A stretch of DNA of 55,728 nt from Astrocystis sublimbata (taxonomy: Eukaryota > Ascomycota > Sordariomycetes > Xylariales > Xylariaceae): contig JAJNNY010000116.1 in assembly GCA_022453515.1 (NCBI GenBank), positions 1-55,728 of the forward strand, given 5' to 3'. The position numbers were made by a program, and so were the translations under genes. The notes beneath the pieces were generated by a model that searched no databases, was not told the origin of the DNA, and worked only from the letters and a program-made list of their open reading frames with translations. Shown here in pieces: positions 19,389 through 30,806 of this stretch (positions are counted from its first letter, which is position 1; every line of letters starts with the position of its first letter).

Positions 19389-20459
19389 ATGCCCTCGTAC
19401 GTGATTACAGGAGTATCTAGGGGCCTGGGTGTAAGTGGGAACACATATATTCCAAGGTCGACCAGCTAATGGTGTGACACAGTGGGAGTTCTTGAAACAG
19501 ATCTCTTGTGATCCAGCGGACACAGTCATAGGAATTGTTCGAAACAAGCCTGCAACCGAGAAAAGGGTCGCTGAGGAGCTGAGCGACCGCCACAATATCA
19601 CGATCTTGGAGGCTGATATCACCAACTATGACCATCTCAAGGTACGTAATCAGCCAACGGGTCTCTTCTTCAGATCAGCTGATTAACATCGCTTATTGCC
19701 CCATTAGAGAGTCGCAGCAGAGTCTGCCGCGCTCACTGGTGGTTCTCTCGACTATCTCATTGCCAATGCAGCGCACCTTACATCTCTCGACTCATATGAT
19801 GGACTTGGTACCATGTATGTTTGACCCTTCTTCCATACTCTTGCAATGCTAGAAACCGATTATGGGCTATGCACAGAGGGTAACGATAGAACAGAGCCAA
19901 AAAGCCCAAGGAAATTACTTTCGATTTCATGAAAATGATGGAGACCAATGTCCTCGCCAACATCTTCCTTTACGATCTGTTCCTGCCCCAGATTATGGCG
20001 GGCGACGTCAAGAAGGTGATAGCTATTTCTAGTGGGGTAGCCGATAACGACTGGACGAACGAATGTAGCATCACTGCCACATCATTGAACGCAATCAGCA
20101 AGGCGGCTATGAATGTCGTGACAGCCAAGTTTCACGTTCAGTATCGGGAGCAAAGGGTGTTGTTTCTCGGTGTGTGTCCGGGCTTTGTAGACGTGGGCCA
20201 CTTCGTCGAGCGTAAGTACCCTGTCTCAGTTTGCAAGTCGAAATCACTAACCATATCCTTCGTTACAGCCACTCGAGATCAAGCCGTCACGTTACAAAAG
20301 ATGATCGCCAAGTTCACTGAGTACTCTCCAAGTTTCAAAGGGCCGGCGTCTCCGGTAGACTCCGTGAAGGATGTTCTGTCAGTTATTAGGAACGCAAGCC
20401 TGGAAAAAGGGGATGGCGGTCAGCTCCTGTCGCATTTTGGGAACAAGCGTTGGCTTTAA
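19389..20459 (+). CDS. Short-chain dehydrogenase/reductase-like protein lacking the active-site Tyr
   Basis: Five exons: 19389-19430, 19483-19641, 19708-19814, 19895-20211 and 20269-20459, all GT-AG and phase-consistent, giving 271 aa. The N-terminal nucleotide-binding motif is TGVSRGLG, split by intron 1. A LEADIT segment fits the adenine-ring Asp. IANAA replaces the usual NNAG. ISSG carries the Ser. Where classical enzymes have YxxxK there is NAISK (Asn168, Lys172), so the proton donor Tyr is absent. CPGFVDV is the usual loop after the active site. The chain is otherwise full length, so it may be a non-catalytic relative or a recently inactivated enzyme. Substrate unknown. Confidence 0.85.
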
Positions 20460-20771
20460 GCCCTGTCACGGTTCAGGTCTGCAGCTCCAAGCCACTACAC
20501 GCTATCAAAATATAGAATGTCGTCAAATCGGAGAATCGACCGTCTACAGCCACTGACATTAGGAACCGCGACAAGCCCTAAGCCAGCCGCGAGTCCTAGC
20601 ACTTCGCCAGTATACATTCCAAATAGGACAACTCACAAACCACACAATTGCCTTCCTCGGTTACACTCTCTATTTACTAAATTTCATTGGTTTCTACGAT
20701 CTAAATAACTTTGAAGGCATCCTTGTCTATTGATCGAAGGCGTACGTGATAAGAGTTTGCTTACTCAAGTA
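20460..20771. other. Convergent 3' intergenic region
   Basis: About 310 bp between the SDR stop and the 3' end of the second DUF3176 gene, on opposite strands. It contains no gene and should hold the terminators of both. Confidence 0.5.
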
Positions 20772-22815
20772 TCAAGACGTGGCTCGGCGAGCATTTGCTA
20801 TCCCGATTGGACTCTTGTCGCGACTACCTGCCGCAATGGAATTCCCAACCGAACCAATTGCATCCTGTACAGCCCAGGGCGAGGGACTGGGCACTGTCAT
20901 CTGGTCCGAGCTCCCCACTTGCTCGAGCGCTAGTTGCACACGCGTTTGTTCCGCTACTTCGTCCAGCTCTCCTTGCTCTTCTGCATTTGCCAGAAGGTGT
21001 CTGGTAGCCTCGTCGGCGCCGTGGATCACGTTTGCGAGTTGCTCTCGTCCCCAAGGCGGTACGCCTCTCCTCCGAGTATCGATCGCCGTTAGCAGGATAA
21101 GCAGTCCGAGCATGGCGACTAGAGATGCTGGCAGGGCAATCCACCCCCATATGATTTTATATACGAGAACCTGCTTGGTGGCAATCCCGCTGGCCACGAA
21201 AGGAGGCTGCATTGAGCCGTATGTGGCGTTGAGGGCTGGTTTGAGTTCCGTATCCCAGACAGTGAAAGAGTCGTAGGGCACCTGTACCTGGTACTGCCTC
21301 ACGAACTGGCTCATGATACGACCGACGTTGCCCATCGCCGCGTCGATCGTCTGATATATGGTGTTGAGATCGCTCGTATTCTGTGGTGTGTATCGGGCCA
21401 CATTCATATGTCTGTTGTCACGATTGACTACCCTTTCCGGACCATCGCTGCCTACATCCAAGTTGATCAAGCTGAAATAGTCTGAATGATCTTCGAACGT
21501 GGATGATAGCCTTTGAGCAAGTACTGTTAAGATTGCCAGTGAATTCGGAGTGTTGGTGGGCGTATAGCATGCCAGCAAAGGAGGGGCAGTGCCATTGAAG
21601 CTTTCAAAAGAAATGCAGCCGTTGACATTTCCCACTGGGCGTGTGATCTCCTGGGCTATCGCGGTGTTATTTTCAACATATGGCCCTATGGTGGTTTCTG
21701 TGAAGTTGTTATTGATGAAGGTTGCCTTCATCTTCTGTCCTACCAAACGCACACTGCATTCGATAGCCATGGCAGCAGATGAGATGTTGAATTCTAGATC
21801 TACCGGAACATTGGTTGCTGATGCTGGTAGTGTGAGGGGTTTAGTGCTATTTGGAGTTAGGACAGTTATGTTCTCCGTCATGCTTGCCGGGCGTGCCTGG
21901 GTCATGTGGACGGATTGGAAATCCCATAGCACATTGCCTTTATCTTTGAAAGCCGTCGAAGCACTCAAAGGTCGGACGGTTATGAGATTGTAGCTCGGCT
22001 TATTGGGGCCACTGCTTAGGCTCTCTAGGCTTCCTGGAACCCACGTGAGTGTATAGGTTTGATTAACTGAAGCCCCTCCTGGTAAGGAGTATTTAACAGA
22101 GAAGGGGAAAGAGGTACAATCCGTTGTTGAACCGTCTGAACCCGTCGAACAATTTCCAGGAACGATGCATTGAAGATTGCCGACACCTATTGACACACAA
22201 GGGTATTCATGTTCAAGATCTCGTGTGATGTCCTGGCATTCATTCTTGACCATCAATGTTTCGTATGCGTCCCAGGTACAGTTGGTATCGGGCGGGCATG
22301 TTGAGGCAATATCAAACTTAGTGTCTGCCTGGGACGCTAGGGCGAGAGCTGCAAGACTCGGTGGATCTGGCGGTGAACTCGATGTTAGTCCCAGCGGTAC
22401 AGTCGCAATTGGCAAAGTTCCGTTGCCCATATTATGAGTCAAGTAACCCAGGGAGATAATTTGTTGAACGAACGGCCCGACAGCGGTGACCACGATGAAT
22501 AGGATATCGATCCGAGAAGGCTTTGTCTTGAAAATGAAACAGTGTTAGCACAATGGCTCCAAAAATGATCAGACTGAGCGACCAGATGAGGACTTCGATG
22601 ACCCAAGGAACCTTGAACAGGGCAGCAACTTTTCCAAATGTTGGAAAGTCTGCCTTCTCATGGCTTGTCATTGCCACAGGATCTTGGGTATGAGGTGCAG
22701 CATCACTGCAGGCACTGTCCCGTCTCATGGGCGTATATTGAGAGGTGGTAGCGTCTGATGAGCGGCTCGCATCATCCGCGGGTGCTGCCTCTAAAAGAAA
22801 GGGTCGTGCAGCCAT
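20772..22815 (-). pseudogene. Second DUF3176-type membrane protein, internal deletion and frameshift
   Basis: The 5' part from ATG 22815 codes a Ser/Asp-rich cytosolic N-terminus and the first membrane helix (VPWVIEVLIWSLSLIIF) up to FHFQDKAFSD. The frame then fails. The 3' part, in another frame from about 22508 down to 20772, resumes at a later DUF3176 segment (VVTAVGPFVQQI) and continues through the outer domain (CPPDTNCTWD, many N-glycosylation sites) to a last helix and a cytosolic tail. Compared with the intact order in the gene at 12234, roughly 100-115 residues (second helix and the FDDASRGP region) are missing at the junction. No splice pair there repairs the frame. The 3' ORF alone (573 codons) could still be expressed without the N-terminal anchors. 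Confidence 0.7.
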
Positions 22816-23809
22816 CTTATCTACTGACACAGATAAGTATAAAAGTGTACCAAAGGTGTAAGGACAAACTATAAGTAAGTTTTATACTCAAGGATAAGTT
22901 CAAAAACAAAAGTTTAGTAGCTTAGGGATATAGAGGATCTAGTTAAATATTTTTCGACAGGCGTGCAGGGTAGTTGCAAGCCATCATGTAGTGATATAGC
23001 TAACAGAAAGCAATAGTTAATCACGGAGTCTTAGCAGGGTAAGATTGAAACCGATTGATAATGCCTGTGACAAAGAGTATTAATAAAACATGGGACTTTA
23101 CAAAAACGCTTACAGGAGTCCTAAGGCTAACTTAGTCTATAGGAGGCTAAGGAGGCGGAGGCTATGGCAGCCAAGAACTACGCTTTCGTCATTAGTATTA
23201 CGCGAGAAAGAAATATACAATGAGTATAATAGGCTTGCGAGAACCTTGGACCAATCAAACTGTAAGCTTTAATCACTAGAACGGACGCCCTACTAGCCAT
23301 GACCAATAACCGGTGTGAGATTGTGTCATTATAAGCGCGTCAGCACTATTCTTGGCCGCCTATCAAGCATGCTTGTAGGCAGGAAATAGCTGATTATCAA
23401 CAGGTATGATAACATAAGATTTCTTTCTTTATCATTCTCACTGGCATAGGAAACACATGGTCCAGGCCAACATATCTTTCGTAGACCAAGGCTCCCGCGA
23501 CGGGTCCAGGACAGTTAGAATGAGCAGCAACCGTATTAGACCTATGTGCTAGTTAACAGAGGCTTTTATTAGGGGTTTTAGACGCACCGAGTGGATGTTG
23601 ATAACGTCAAAGTTGGAGTCGCCTGAAATCTGAAAGTAGTTGTACTTTTCACTCCCGCCAGTATCGGTAATCACGATTTGAGACTCTTAGTTTCTGCGAA
23701 AAATCGGCCAAAACCTTCCCTTTGAGTCTCTATATATAGCTAAATTAAATGAAGTAATTCTAAATATGGAATCATTATAGTCTAAGAATGTGACTATACT
23801 TGGGTAGGA
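22816..23809. other. Intergenic region, AT-rich
   Basis: About 1 kb upstream of the second DUF3176 gene and downstream of the STAND/ULD/PAH gene. No convincing ORF, RNA gene or repeat. A 60-codon plus-strand ORF at 23090 is Arg-rich and short and is judged to be chance. Confidence 0.5.
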
Positions 23810-25709
23810 TTAAGTAAGAACACCAGGTACAAACTCTCGCATGAAGCTAAAGTTGAAGAAACGGTCCGATATTGAATCGCTCGTTTCTTCGTCCTCCCGC
23901 CCCATGTGCTCTAGATCCCTTTCGTCTTGAATTGTTCCCATATCTTCAATAAGGCCCTGAGGTAGGAATCTAGCATATCCTGCTAGTAGTAGCGGGTGGT
24001 CCTTCAGCAAGCAGAGCAGCATAAAGTTCGCCGCCGTAGTGACTGATACTTTTCCAAGTTGGTAAGATTGTAGGCAGAAAAGGAATTGCTGATAGGTAAC
24101 AGGCGATGCCATGAACGCTTCTTTCGTCTGCTCCACGAACGCCAAGGCGGTGCCGAACTCAGGATCATCGGTCTCAGGATCAAAATACGCGGCGCTAGGT
24201 TTAGCTGGCACATAATCATGAAACATGATTGATTGCCATATCTGTTGTATACTTACTGATGAATGGATGATGACCCTTTCAGGGCTGTAGCGCATATATC
24301 GGAAGGTGTCCCATTCTGCTGTGTCTGCAGCGACTTGTATTCGGCGTTCGACGAGGAGTATTGGAAGCGCACTCTGTAATTCATCATACGCAACCTTGGA
24401 CATTGGTGTGATATCGTATGTCCCCGACAAATTCTCAGAAAAGGCAGCACCAAGGGTCTTTGCTATAGGCTCTAGTTGAAGCGATGAACGCAACTTCTGG
24501 CTCTTCGTCGGGTCAAACCATACACCGCATTCGCAGCTTCATTGCCTAGATTTAGCTTGAATCTCTTGTCTACTGGGGTTCGCCGCTTACCAAACACGGC
24601 CGCCCCAAGAAGCCGTCGTCGTCATTTGTGACATGCATCTCGGCATTGGGCATGCCTGGTCGCCTAGCGCAAACTTGAGTGCTTGCGGCAACTTGATTGC
24701 CATTCTGAGCGAACTTGAAGGAATCATCGCCGCGCCGTGGCGGAGGATTTTGCGGCTGTTATTCGTGTAGAAAACTTCATAATCGCCGGCTCTGACCTCT
24801 GGTGCACCGGGTCCGTTCCGAAACCGTTGTCGTATAATGGCATGTAACAGGTCAAGGTCATACTCTGAAGGGACTGGGATCTTGCGTCCCAGTGCATCCT
24901 CGAACAGACATGGCGACTGAAAGAATGACCATCTGGCATCTGTTGACACCATATTCGTTCTGATCTCCAGGACGGTGGTATAGATCTGTTGAACAGCAAC
25001 ACTACGGGCCAGGTCAGCTATGTCTCCGAGCTTTTCCATCGTCGAGTCAAAATGTCAAGAATTACCATGCTTTGGTGACCATAGATTCCAGTGAAGCCAA
25101 AGGTGATGCGACATCACCGTTGACCACAGCAAAGAGCTTCTTCAGTATTGACTCGCTTCGCATTACCGATCCGGCTTGCAGTGAAATATCCCCTTGAATA
25201 TTTGTCAATTGATTGTGGCCGGTGTCAATCCTATCGAGGATTCCATTTGTATGCCTATCCACCTGGTCGGACAACGAATTGGCCCGGGCTACACCATGCT
25301 CGGAGAGCAAAAGATTGATGGTCTGAACGTGAGCATGAAGATAGCTCTGAAATTTCTGGACCTCATCTTTTTGCCCAAAAGCGAACCGAACCTTGTCCAC
25401 TGTTGTGCGAATCGGTCCCTCTTTCGCGCCCGTACCTAGAGACTGCTCGTACTTTCGGATTTTGCCGAGGAAGTCTTCTAGGGGGCGGCGGCAACTGAGC
25501 GCCGTGTACTTGACTGCTTCCAATGCGGGGGAACTTTGATTGACCGGAATAGAGTCTAGTCGAATGAATGTCTTTTGTAAGCAATCTAGCTCAATGACCA
25601 GAGCCTGGTATTCGCTCTTCGAGCCGCCTACATCTCTCAGGCTAGAGATGAGGTCGGCTACTAATTGCCCAGCAGCGAGGAAATCTCCAACCGAGAACCC
25701 GAATGACAT
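23810..25709 (-). CDS. Multidomain protein: fungal STAND-like N-terminus, ubiquitin-like domain, Cys ribbon, Sin3-type PAH domain
   Basis: Three exons: 25709-25066, 25001-24591 and 24536-23810. Introns of 64 and 54 bp have phases 2/2 and GT-AG ends. The protein is 593 aa. Residues 1-215 are a helical module beginning MSFGFSVGDFLAAG, the pattern of fungal N-terminal domains found in NLR/STAND and ankyrin proteins. Residues 220-310 resemble the fungal ubiquitin-like domain that follows such modules (FEDALGRKIPVP). Paired cysteines CPMPRC and CCECG, the latter formed across intron 2, look like a zinc ribbon. Residues about 482-546 fit a Sin3 PAH repeat (FVEQTKEAF, YQQFLFCLQSYQ, KDHPLLL, FLPQGL). 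The likely role is a protein-protein adaptor with a possible link to co-repressor binding; this is inference. Confidence 0.75.
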
Positions 25710-26843
25710 GGCGCAGAAGCAACGGTGCCGCTGTTGTCAGGTCATGGACGAAGTGAAGGTTTTAGGTCATACATGTGTAGCGTAAGCAGTTTGAAGTCAA
25801 CCTCGCCGGTTCGCCTTGGCGCCATATCTAAGCGCATGCAGTTAGCACAGCATCGCCACATTTAGATGATTGGATAGTCCTTCAAGTACTGTACGCATCT
25901 CTAAGATAGAGAAGCATGTCGCATATGACTGAGGAGAATAGTAGCAGTTCAAGAAGTCGACGAAGAAAAGATATTAAATATCTAAGATCTGTAAAGGGTC
26001 TACAGCTCACTGTTCCTGCTATCGTACTGATATGAACCTCCCGCCCCCCCTCCTTTCTAGACGTCGCCAATGGCATTGCGCATGGCTTCAACGGGATGTG
26101 CTAACACAAGAATGATGAAGGCTGTGTGATGAGGCTGTTATATCTTTCCAACGTGAATTTAGAGGTGTAGAATAGCATCATGGGCACCCAAAGTGCGGTA
26201 AACGATGCTTACGTGGGACTACATGCGAGCAGGGAACATCCAGTGCGAGAGAGAAGGCGAGCGAAACGCCAAGCGGCTTGCGGGCCGGGGCAGGCAAGCA
26301 TGGTCCCCCGACCGTAGACGCCACGCACTTGACAATTGACAGGCGAAAGGCGAAGGCTTGGCAAGCTCGAAGGCACACAATAGGGCGAGCCAAAACTCCC
26401 GTTCGGGGCCTAGCCGATGCGCTATTGTTACATCCCGTTATCTAGCGTGAGGCCTCACATAACCGCTCAATCTAGGAGCTCAACACCTCCACACCGCTCA
26501 CAATGATTGATCATACACAATAGCTAGACAACCCTCGAGATTAGGTGCAACGGCATGTTCGTATGTAAATAGGTATCATGTAGGACATTGGCCTAGAGGA
26601 GGGAAGAGTCAGTAGTAAATAAGGCACCATTATATAACTTGTTCTCTAAGCTTGCTGTTTAGATAATTGGTTGGAATAGTTAGATTATGTTTGACATTTA
26701 AGGGATGGGGTATATAATCCTCGAATTGAATTGAAAACTCTATGATGATGATATTAAATGGTCTACTATGATCTCCAGTCAGGTTCTAGAGGCGAGTAGG
26801 TGTTCACATCATGGCCCAGCATAGTGAACACCATTTATAGGCA
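25710..26843. other. Intergenic region upstream of the STAND/ULD/PAH gene
   Basis: About 1.1 kb between the STAND/ULD/PAH start and the 3' end of the HSL-type hydrolase, both on the minus strand. Short ORFs only. A GC-rich patch at about 26200-26420 is the only compositional change. Confidence 0.5.
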
Positions 26844-28048
26844 TCACTGACACTGCTTGAAGAATTCAAGCGCTTCCTCGAGCGCAGCGCCTGCTTCAGC
26901 TTCCGACCCAAGAAACGGGTATGCCAGAAAGAAATCGTGAGGCATAAACTTCGACACATGAAGCTTAACCCGTGAGCCCTCAGTCCTCGACATCTGATTC
27001 GCGTACTCGCAAACACCGTTGCAGAATCCCTCTACCCCGCCAGCGGCAATAAAGAGAGGCGTCTTGGTAGCAAAGGGGCGATATAGGGGTGTGATATAAG
27101 ATGTAGCTTCCTCGGAGAGTTCACCCTCAGGTATATAGGCTCTTGCTCCCCAAGTCAACAACTGGCCATCAAGAAGGTCGATGCGTGACCCTTCATTCTG
27201 CGTATAATTGGTACCCGATTCAAGAGAAGCATCGACCCAAGGCGAGAAACACATCACATTACCTGAACGATGTCACAAACGTTAGTTTTCTATTTCAAGT
27301 ATCATGCAAGAGTGTTCCACTGACCTGGGGATGGGAGAGCAGTCTGCGCAGTTTCCAAATAACGCAGCAAAGCCAAAGCGATATTGCCACCAGCCGAGTC
27401 TCCGACCAACGTAATATTCTCGGCAGGGACACCTAAGTCGAGTATATACTTGTAGGCAGTGAGGGCATCTTGAATCGCGGCCGGAAACTGCGCCTCTGGG
27501 CCTGCCAAGCGGTACTGAACATAAATCACGTTGGTAGATCCGTAATGCTTTGACAAGACAGTTGAGGCGGTACGGACCGTCTCCTCTGGATCCCAACCAA
27601 GGACAAACGCTCCGCCGGGGATGTGGATAGCGACCTTACGTGTCTTGACGTCAGAATCTTCTTTGCGAATAGGCGCCGGATACCACACTGCCCCTGTAGG
27701 AGTTGGCTGCACTTTCTCCGAATTCAGAATGCCGGAGAAGAATTCAGAGTCAGGCGGTTCCATTATGACGAATCGTTCTCCAGATTTGCCTGCGCTCAGC
27801 TGGGGCGGATGCTGGAATCGGGTAGCCGTCCATAGTTCGAAAAGGGCGCGCACGACCTCAACGCCAATGCTTGTCTTGAAACTCCATTCGGGAATCGGAC
27901 GCCCGGACACAAAGAGGTACTTGATGGAGTAGAAGGTGAATTGGAGTGCTTTCTTGCATGCGAACATGACAATAAACATGGCCTTGAAGGGCTGGGAAGA
28001 CCATATCGGCGCCATTGTCATGAAGTTGGCCAGCAGATTGGCACGCAA
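26844..28048 (-). CDS. Alpha/beta hydrolase fold-3 (hormone-sensitive-lipase family) esterase/lipase-like
   Basis: Two exons: 28048-27325 and 27262-26844, with a 62-bp GT-AG intron, phase 1, giving 380 aa. Residues 20-48 are hydrophobic and may anchor the protein in a membrane. The oxyanion motif is HIPGGAFV (His142), an HSL-type variant of HGGG. The nucleophile is in GDSAGGN (Ser218). The C-terminal base is in MPHDFF. The acid loop reads VEGFCNGV where relatives usually have Asp in place of Asn, so catalytic competence is uncertain unless the neighbouring Glu substitutes. The enzymes act on acyl esters of small lipids or secondary metabolites; the substrate here is unknown. Confidence 0.87.
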
Positions 28049-29456
28049 TGGAGCACCAACCGGCGAATTTGGGCTAGGGCGGAATTGAATAGTTATGTTA
28101 CAGTCGTGAAGTTGTAAAGATGGAAGGGTTGCGGAAACCTCGGAAATGCGAACTACTTACCAGGTTAAGTAGGTAGTAGCTCGTATACCTCATTAGGAGA
28201 TGATATTGCATCTCACGAAATCTAAAGTCTGGACCTAGATATGGCAGGCGTTAGGTTATCATGTTGTTTGCTAGGGTTAGAGGAAATTGTTGATATTATC
28301 ATACCATTGTCACGATTATTGTCCAGGGCTGTCGGTTCGTACGACATAAGGAGTAGTCTACACCCATGCACTTATATCTTCGACAGTGGAACAAGTGGAG
28401 TGAGATCTAGTCTTTAGTGGCACATGGTTGCAATCTCTCCCTCCTTGCCAAGAGCGGAAATCTTCTTATCTAGGGTAGAGCATGCCGGGAGATCTAATCA
28501 AGGCGAGATAGGTTGCCCTAATTGTCAACCTTCCACGTACATTCCAGTACAGCAGCTTCCTTGTGTAACATATAGCAATGTAACTGCGCAATTGATTAGT
28601 TAGTCATGCATGGTTAAAAGACTTATGTACATGCCAACCGTTTCGTATGGAGACATTATGAGGAAGATGAATTACCGAACCAAAAAATATAAAGACTGTT
28701 ACGAATCGCGGATTCAGCCCATCAAACATCCCATTCACAAGATGCGAAGGGGCGGCTCGGGGAGGCGGCACATTGCGGCACAGGTGGGTAAGGATCAAAC
28801 TTGAAGGGTTTTCGCGGCATGTTCGGTTCCCATCATCGGTTCCCATCAGTACACGTGAGTGCGGAAATTGACAACCCGCATCTCAATCGCATGTAATATC
28901 GGAAGAACCCAAGGGCTATATCATCGCATTCTCGGGGGAGTCTCCATTCAAAGTCAGACTCGATGGGACGAAAACGTGGCATGTCTGCTGGAGACTTTCT
29001 CGTCGTCCACTAATCCCATTATTACTCTACTTCCGTGATCCATTCCCAATTTGCTGTCATAACGGTTCGATCCGGGGAGATTACGGGAGAGTTGGGTGCA
29101 TTAGCGTTAGACTTTAGGTTGGCCACTGGCTTGTGCTGTACGAGAATGGACCTGCGCCAAACGCCACTCGATCATATACTACCGGTACTATAACCAATTA
29201 TCACGAGATCCTGCGGGGTAGGGGCTGCGAGGGTTTGACAACCTTTAGCAGGCTCCACTCCGTCGTGCAAGGCTACAGCTCTCAAACGGTTTGTGCAGCT
29301 ATTTTCTGGCTGTTGAGTGCGCCTAGAGACCCAAGATGTTATTAAGACGTGGATTTTAAGACCCAGGTCTTAGCTGCGCACATGCGTTTCCAATTATAGT
29401 CTTTTATTCGACCCTTATCTCTGGTATTTTACAGACGCTACTAGACGACCCATAAG
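28049..29456. other. Intergenic region, no gene seen
   Basis: 1.4 kb between the HSL-type hydrolase start and the 3' end of the PTH11-like gene. No ORF with recognisable motifs. A 13-bp direct repeat (TCGGTTCCCATCA, two copies one base apart or overlapping) lies near 28824-28851. An isolated GGTTCGATCC near 29066 resembles a tRNA B box, but no tRNA can be built around it. Confidence 0.5.
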
Positions 29457-30806
29457 CTAAACCACATCCACTCTTGTATCCACAACAATCGCCCCCTTAT
29501 GCATTGGTTGAAGAGGGTAGTCTGATCTGCCACTGTTGTTGCCGTAAGCCCACGACTGAGAAGCTGCATTGGGCTGTTCGTCTCCCACTCTAACCCAAGG
29601 TCGATCAGGGTGGCTGGCATCACCCACTCTGTATAGATCTTGTGACCGACCAGCAGTGGAGGGGTACCTCATCGTTTTATAGTAGCCGCAGAGGTGGCGG
29701 ATTACCCCAGGGAACAATGGTATCAAGGGGGCATAGGTAGGTAAGCAGCAGGTGATTATCGCTAAACCCAATTGTAGTGTGGTCCACACATACGTTTGGC
29801 CAAAGTCGACTGCATAACGGGTCAGCTTTTGTCGTCCATAGTGCGCAAGATCAGTACTCACAGTTCTCCATGACGTTGGGAGGGTTCCAGATAGCCGTCA
29901 ATCGGAAAATGCTAGCAATGCAAGTCCTAAAGCCATTAGACAACGGAATATTCAGTTCAGAGTAATGCCACACTTACACTGTGCCTAACAAGAATATTCC
30001 TAGGATGGAAAGTTTCTTGGTCACCGGAATTTGCAGCTGCCACACGGTGGTGACTGGAATACAGAGGACGGCGACATCGATAAACAGGTTGGATATCTCA
30101 TAGCCAAGAAGAACGCGGGGAGTTTCGAGGCAGTACGGAGGTTGCAAGAAATGTTCCCAAAATGCCGAGACCGGGTTACACTGTAGTACCAAAACCAAGA
30201 TTGCCGCGAAGAACCAAGCCACAACGAGAACGGCGGTCGCTTTGATGATAGGGTTCAGTTGTCGGTTGATCGAGAAGAGCGTATAGTAGAACCAGAGAAT
30301 GCTTAGTTTAATCGCGGTGATCCCAATAGTAAATAGGATCTCGGTTATGAATGCGAACTGTGCTGATGGTGAGTATCTCTGCACTATAATCTGTGTCCAA
30401 AGGGGAGCTTGCTTACTCTAAGCAAGTTGGTGACTTCGGTCGCCCCAAGCGTTAGGTCCAAGTCGAATGCGTGAAATTGGGATTCGTTGAAAATGACTAA
30501 ACCGAGTTAGCTTCGTCTAGAGGAAGGAAGACAATAAGAAGAGATTAAACCCGTGCCCCCTGGGTGTAAAGACGACTTGGTAGTGTTCGAATGTACAGGA
30601 TAGAGAATTTCCTTACACTGAATGATAAGGCCGCAATAAACGTTGAAGACGATAGTAGCGACAATACAGAACCAGTCTGGACCCGAAAGTGCTTTGCGGC
30701 GGTAGTAATTGGTAAACAACCTGAGAATCAAGCACGCCGAGGTGAATGCGATGAGAACAATGCAAAGTACAAAGTTTTTACTCGCATTCGGTGTTAGAGT
30801 ATCCAT
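29457..30806 (-). CDS. PTH11/SAT4-type rhodopsin-domain integral membrane protein
   Basis: Five exons: 30806-30617, 30496-30417, 30357-29978, 29926-29862 and 29809-29457. All are GT-AG and phase-consistent, giving 355 aa. The helices read in order: NFVLCIVLIAFTSACLILRL, then GPDWFCIVATIVFN, IKLSILWFYYTLF, ATAVLVVAWFFAAILVLVLQC followed by the family pattern NPVSAFWE, NLFIDVAVLCIPVTTVWQL, LSILGIFLLGTV, and a last helix LQLGLAIITCCLP. This is the seven-helix plan of the fungal SAT4/PTH11-related receptor family. No N-terminal CFEM domain is present. The cytosolic C-tail of about 90 aa is Ser/Arg-rich. Members sit in the plasma membrane and are thought to sense surface or nutrient cues; the ligand is unknown. 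Confidence 0.88.

Noticed and set aside
23090..23272. Arg-rich 60-codon ORF as a possible transposase fragment
   Set aside because: No transposase motif, no terminal repeats, and too short.
29055..29080. GGTTCGATCC resembling a tRNA B box
   Set aside because: No A box at the right distance and no cloverleaf stems can be formed.
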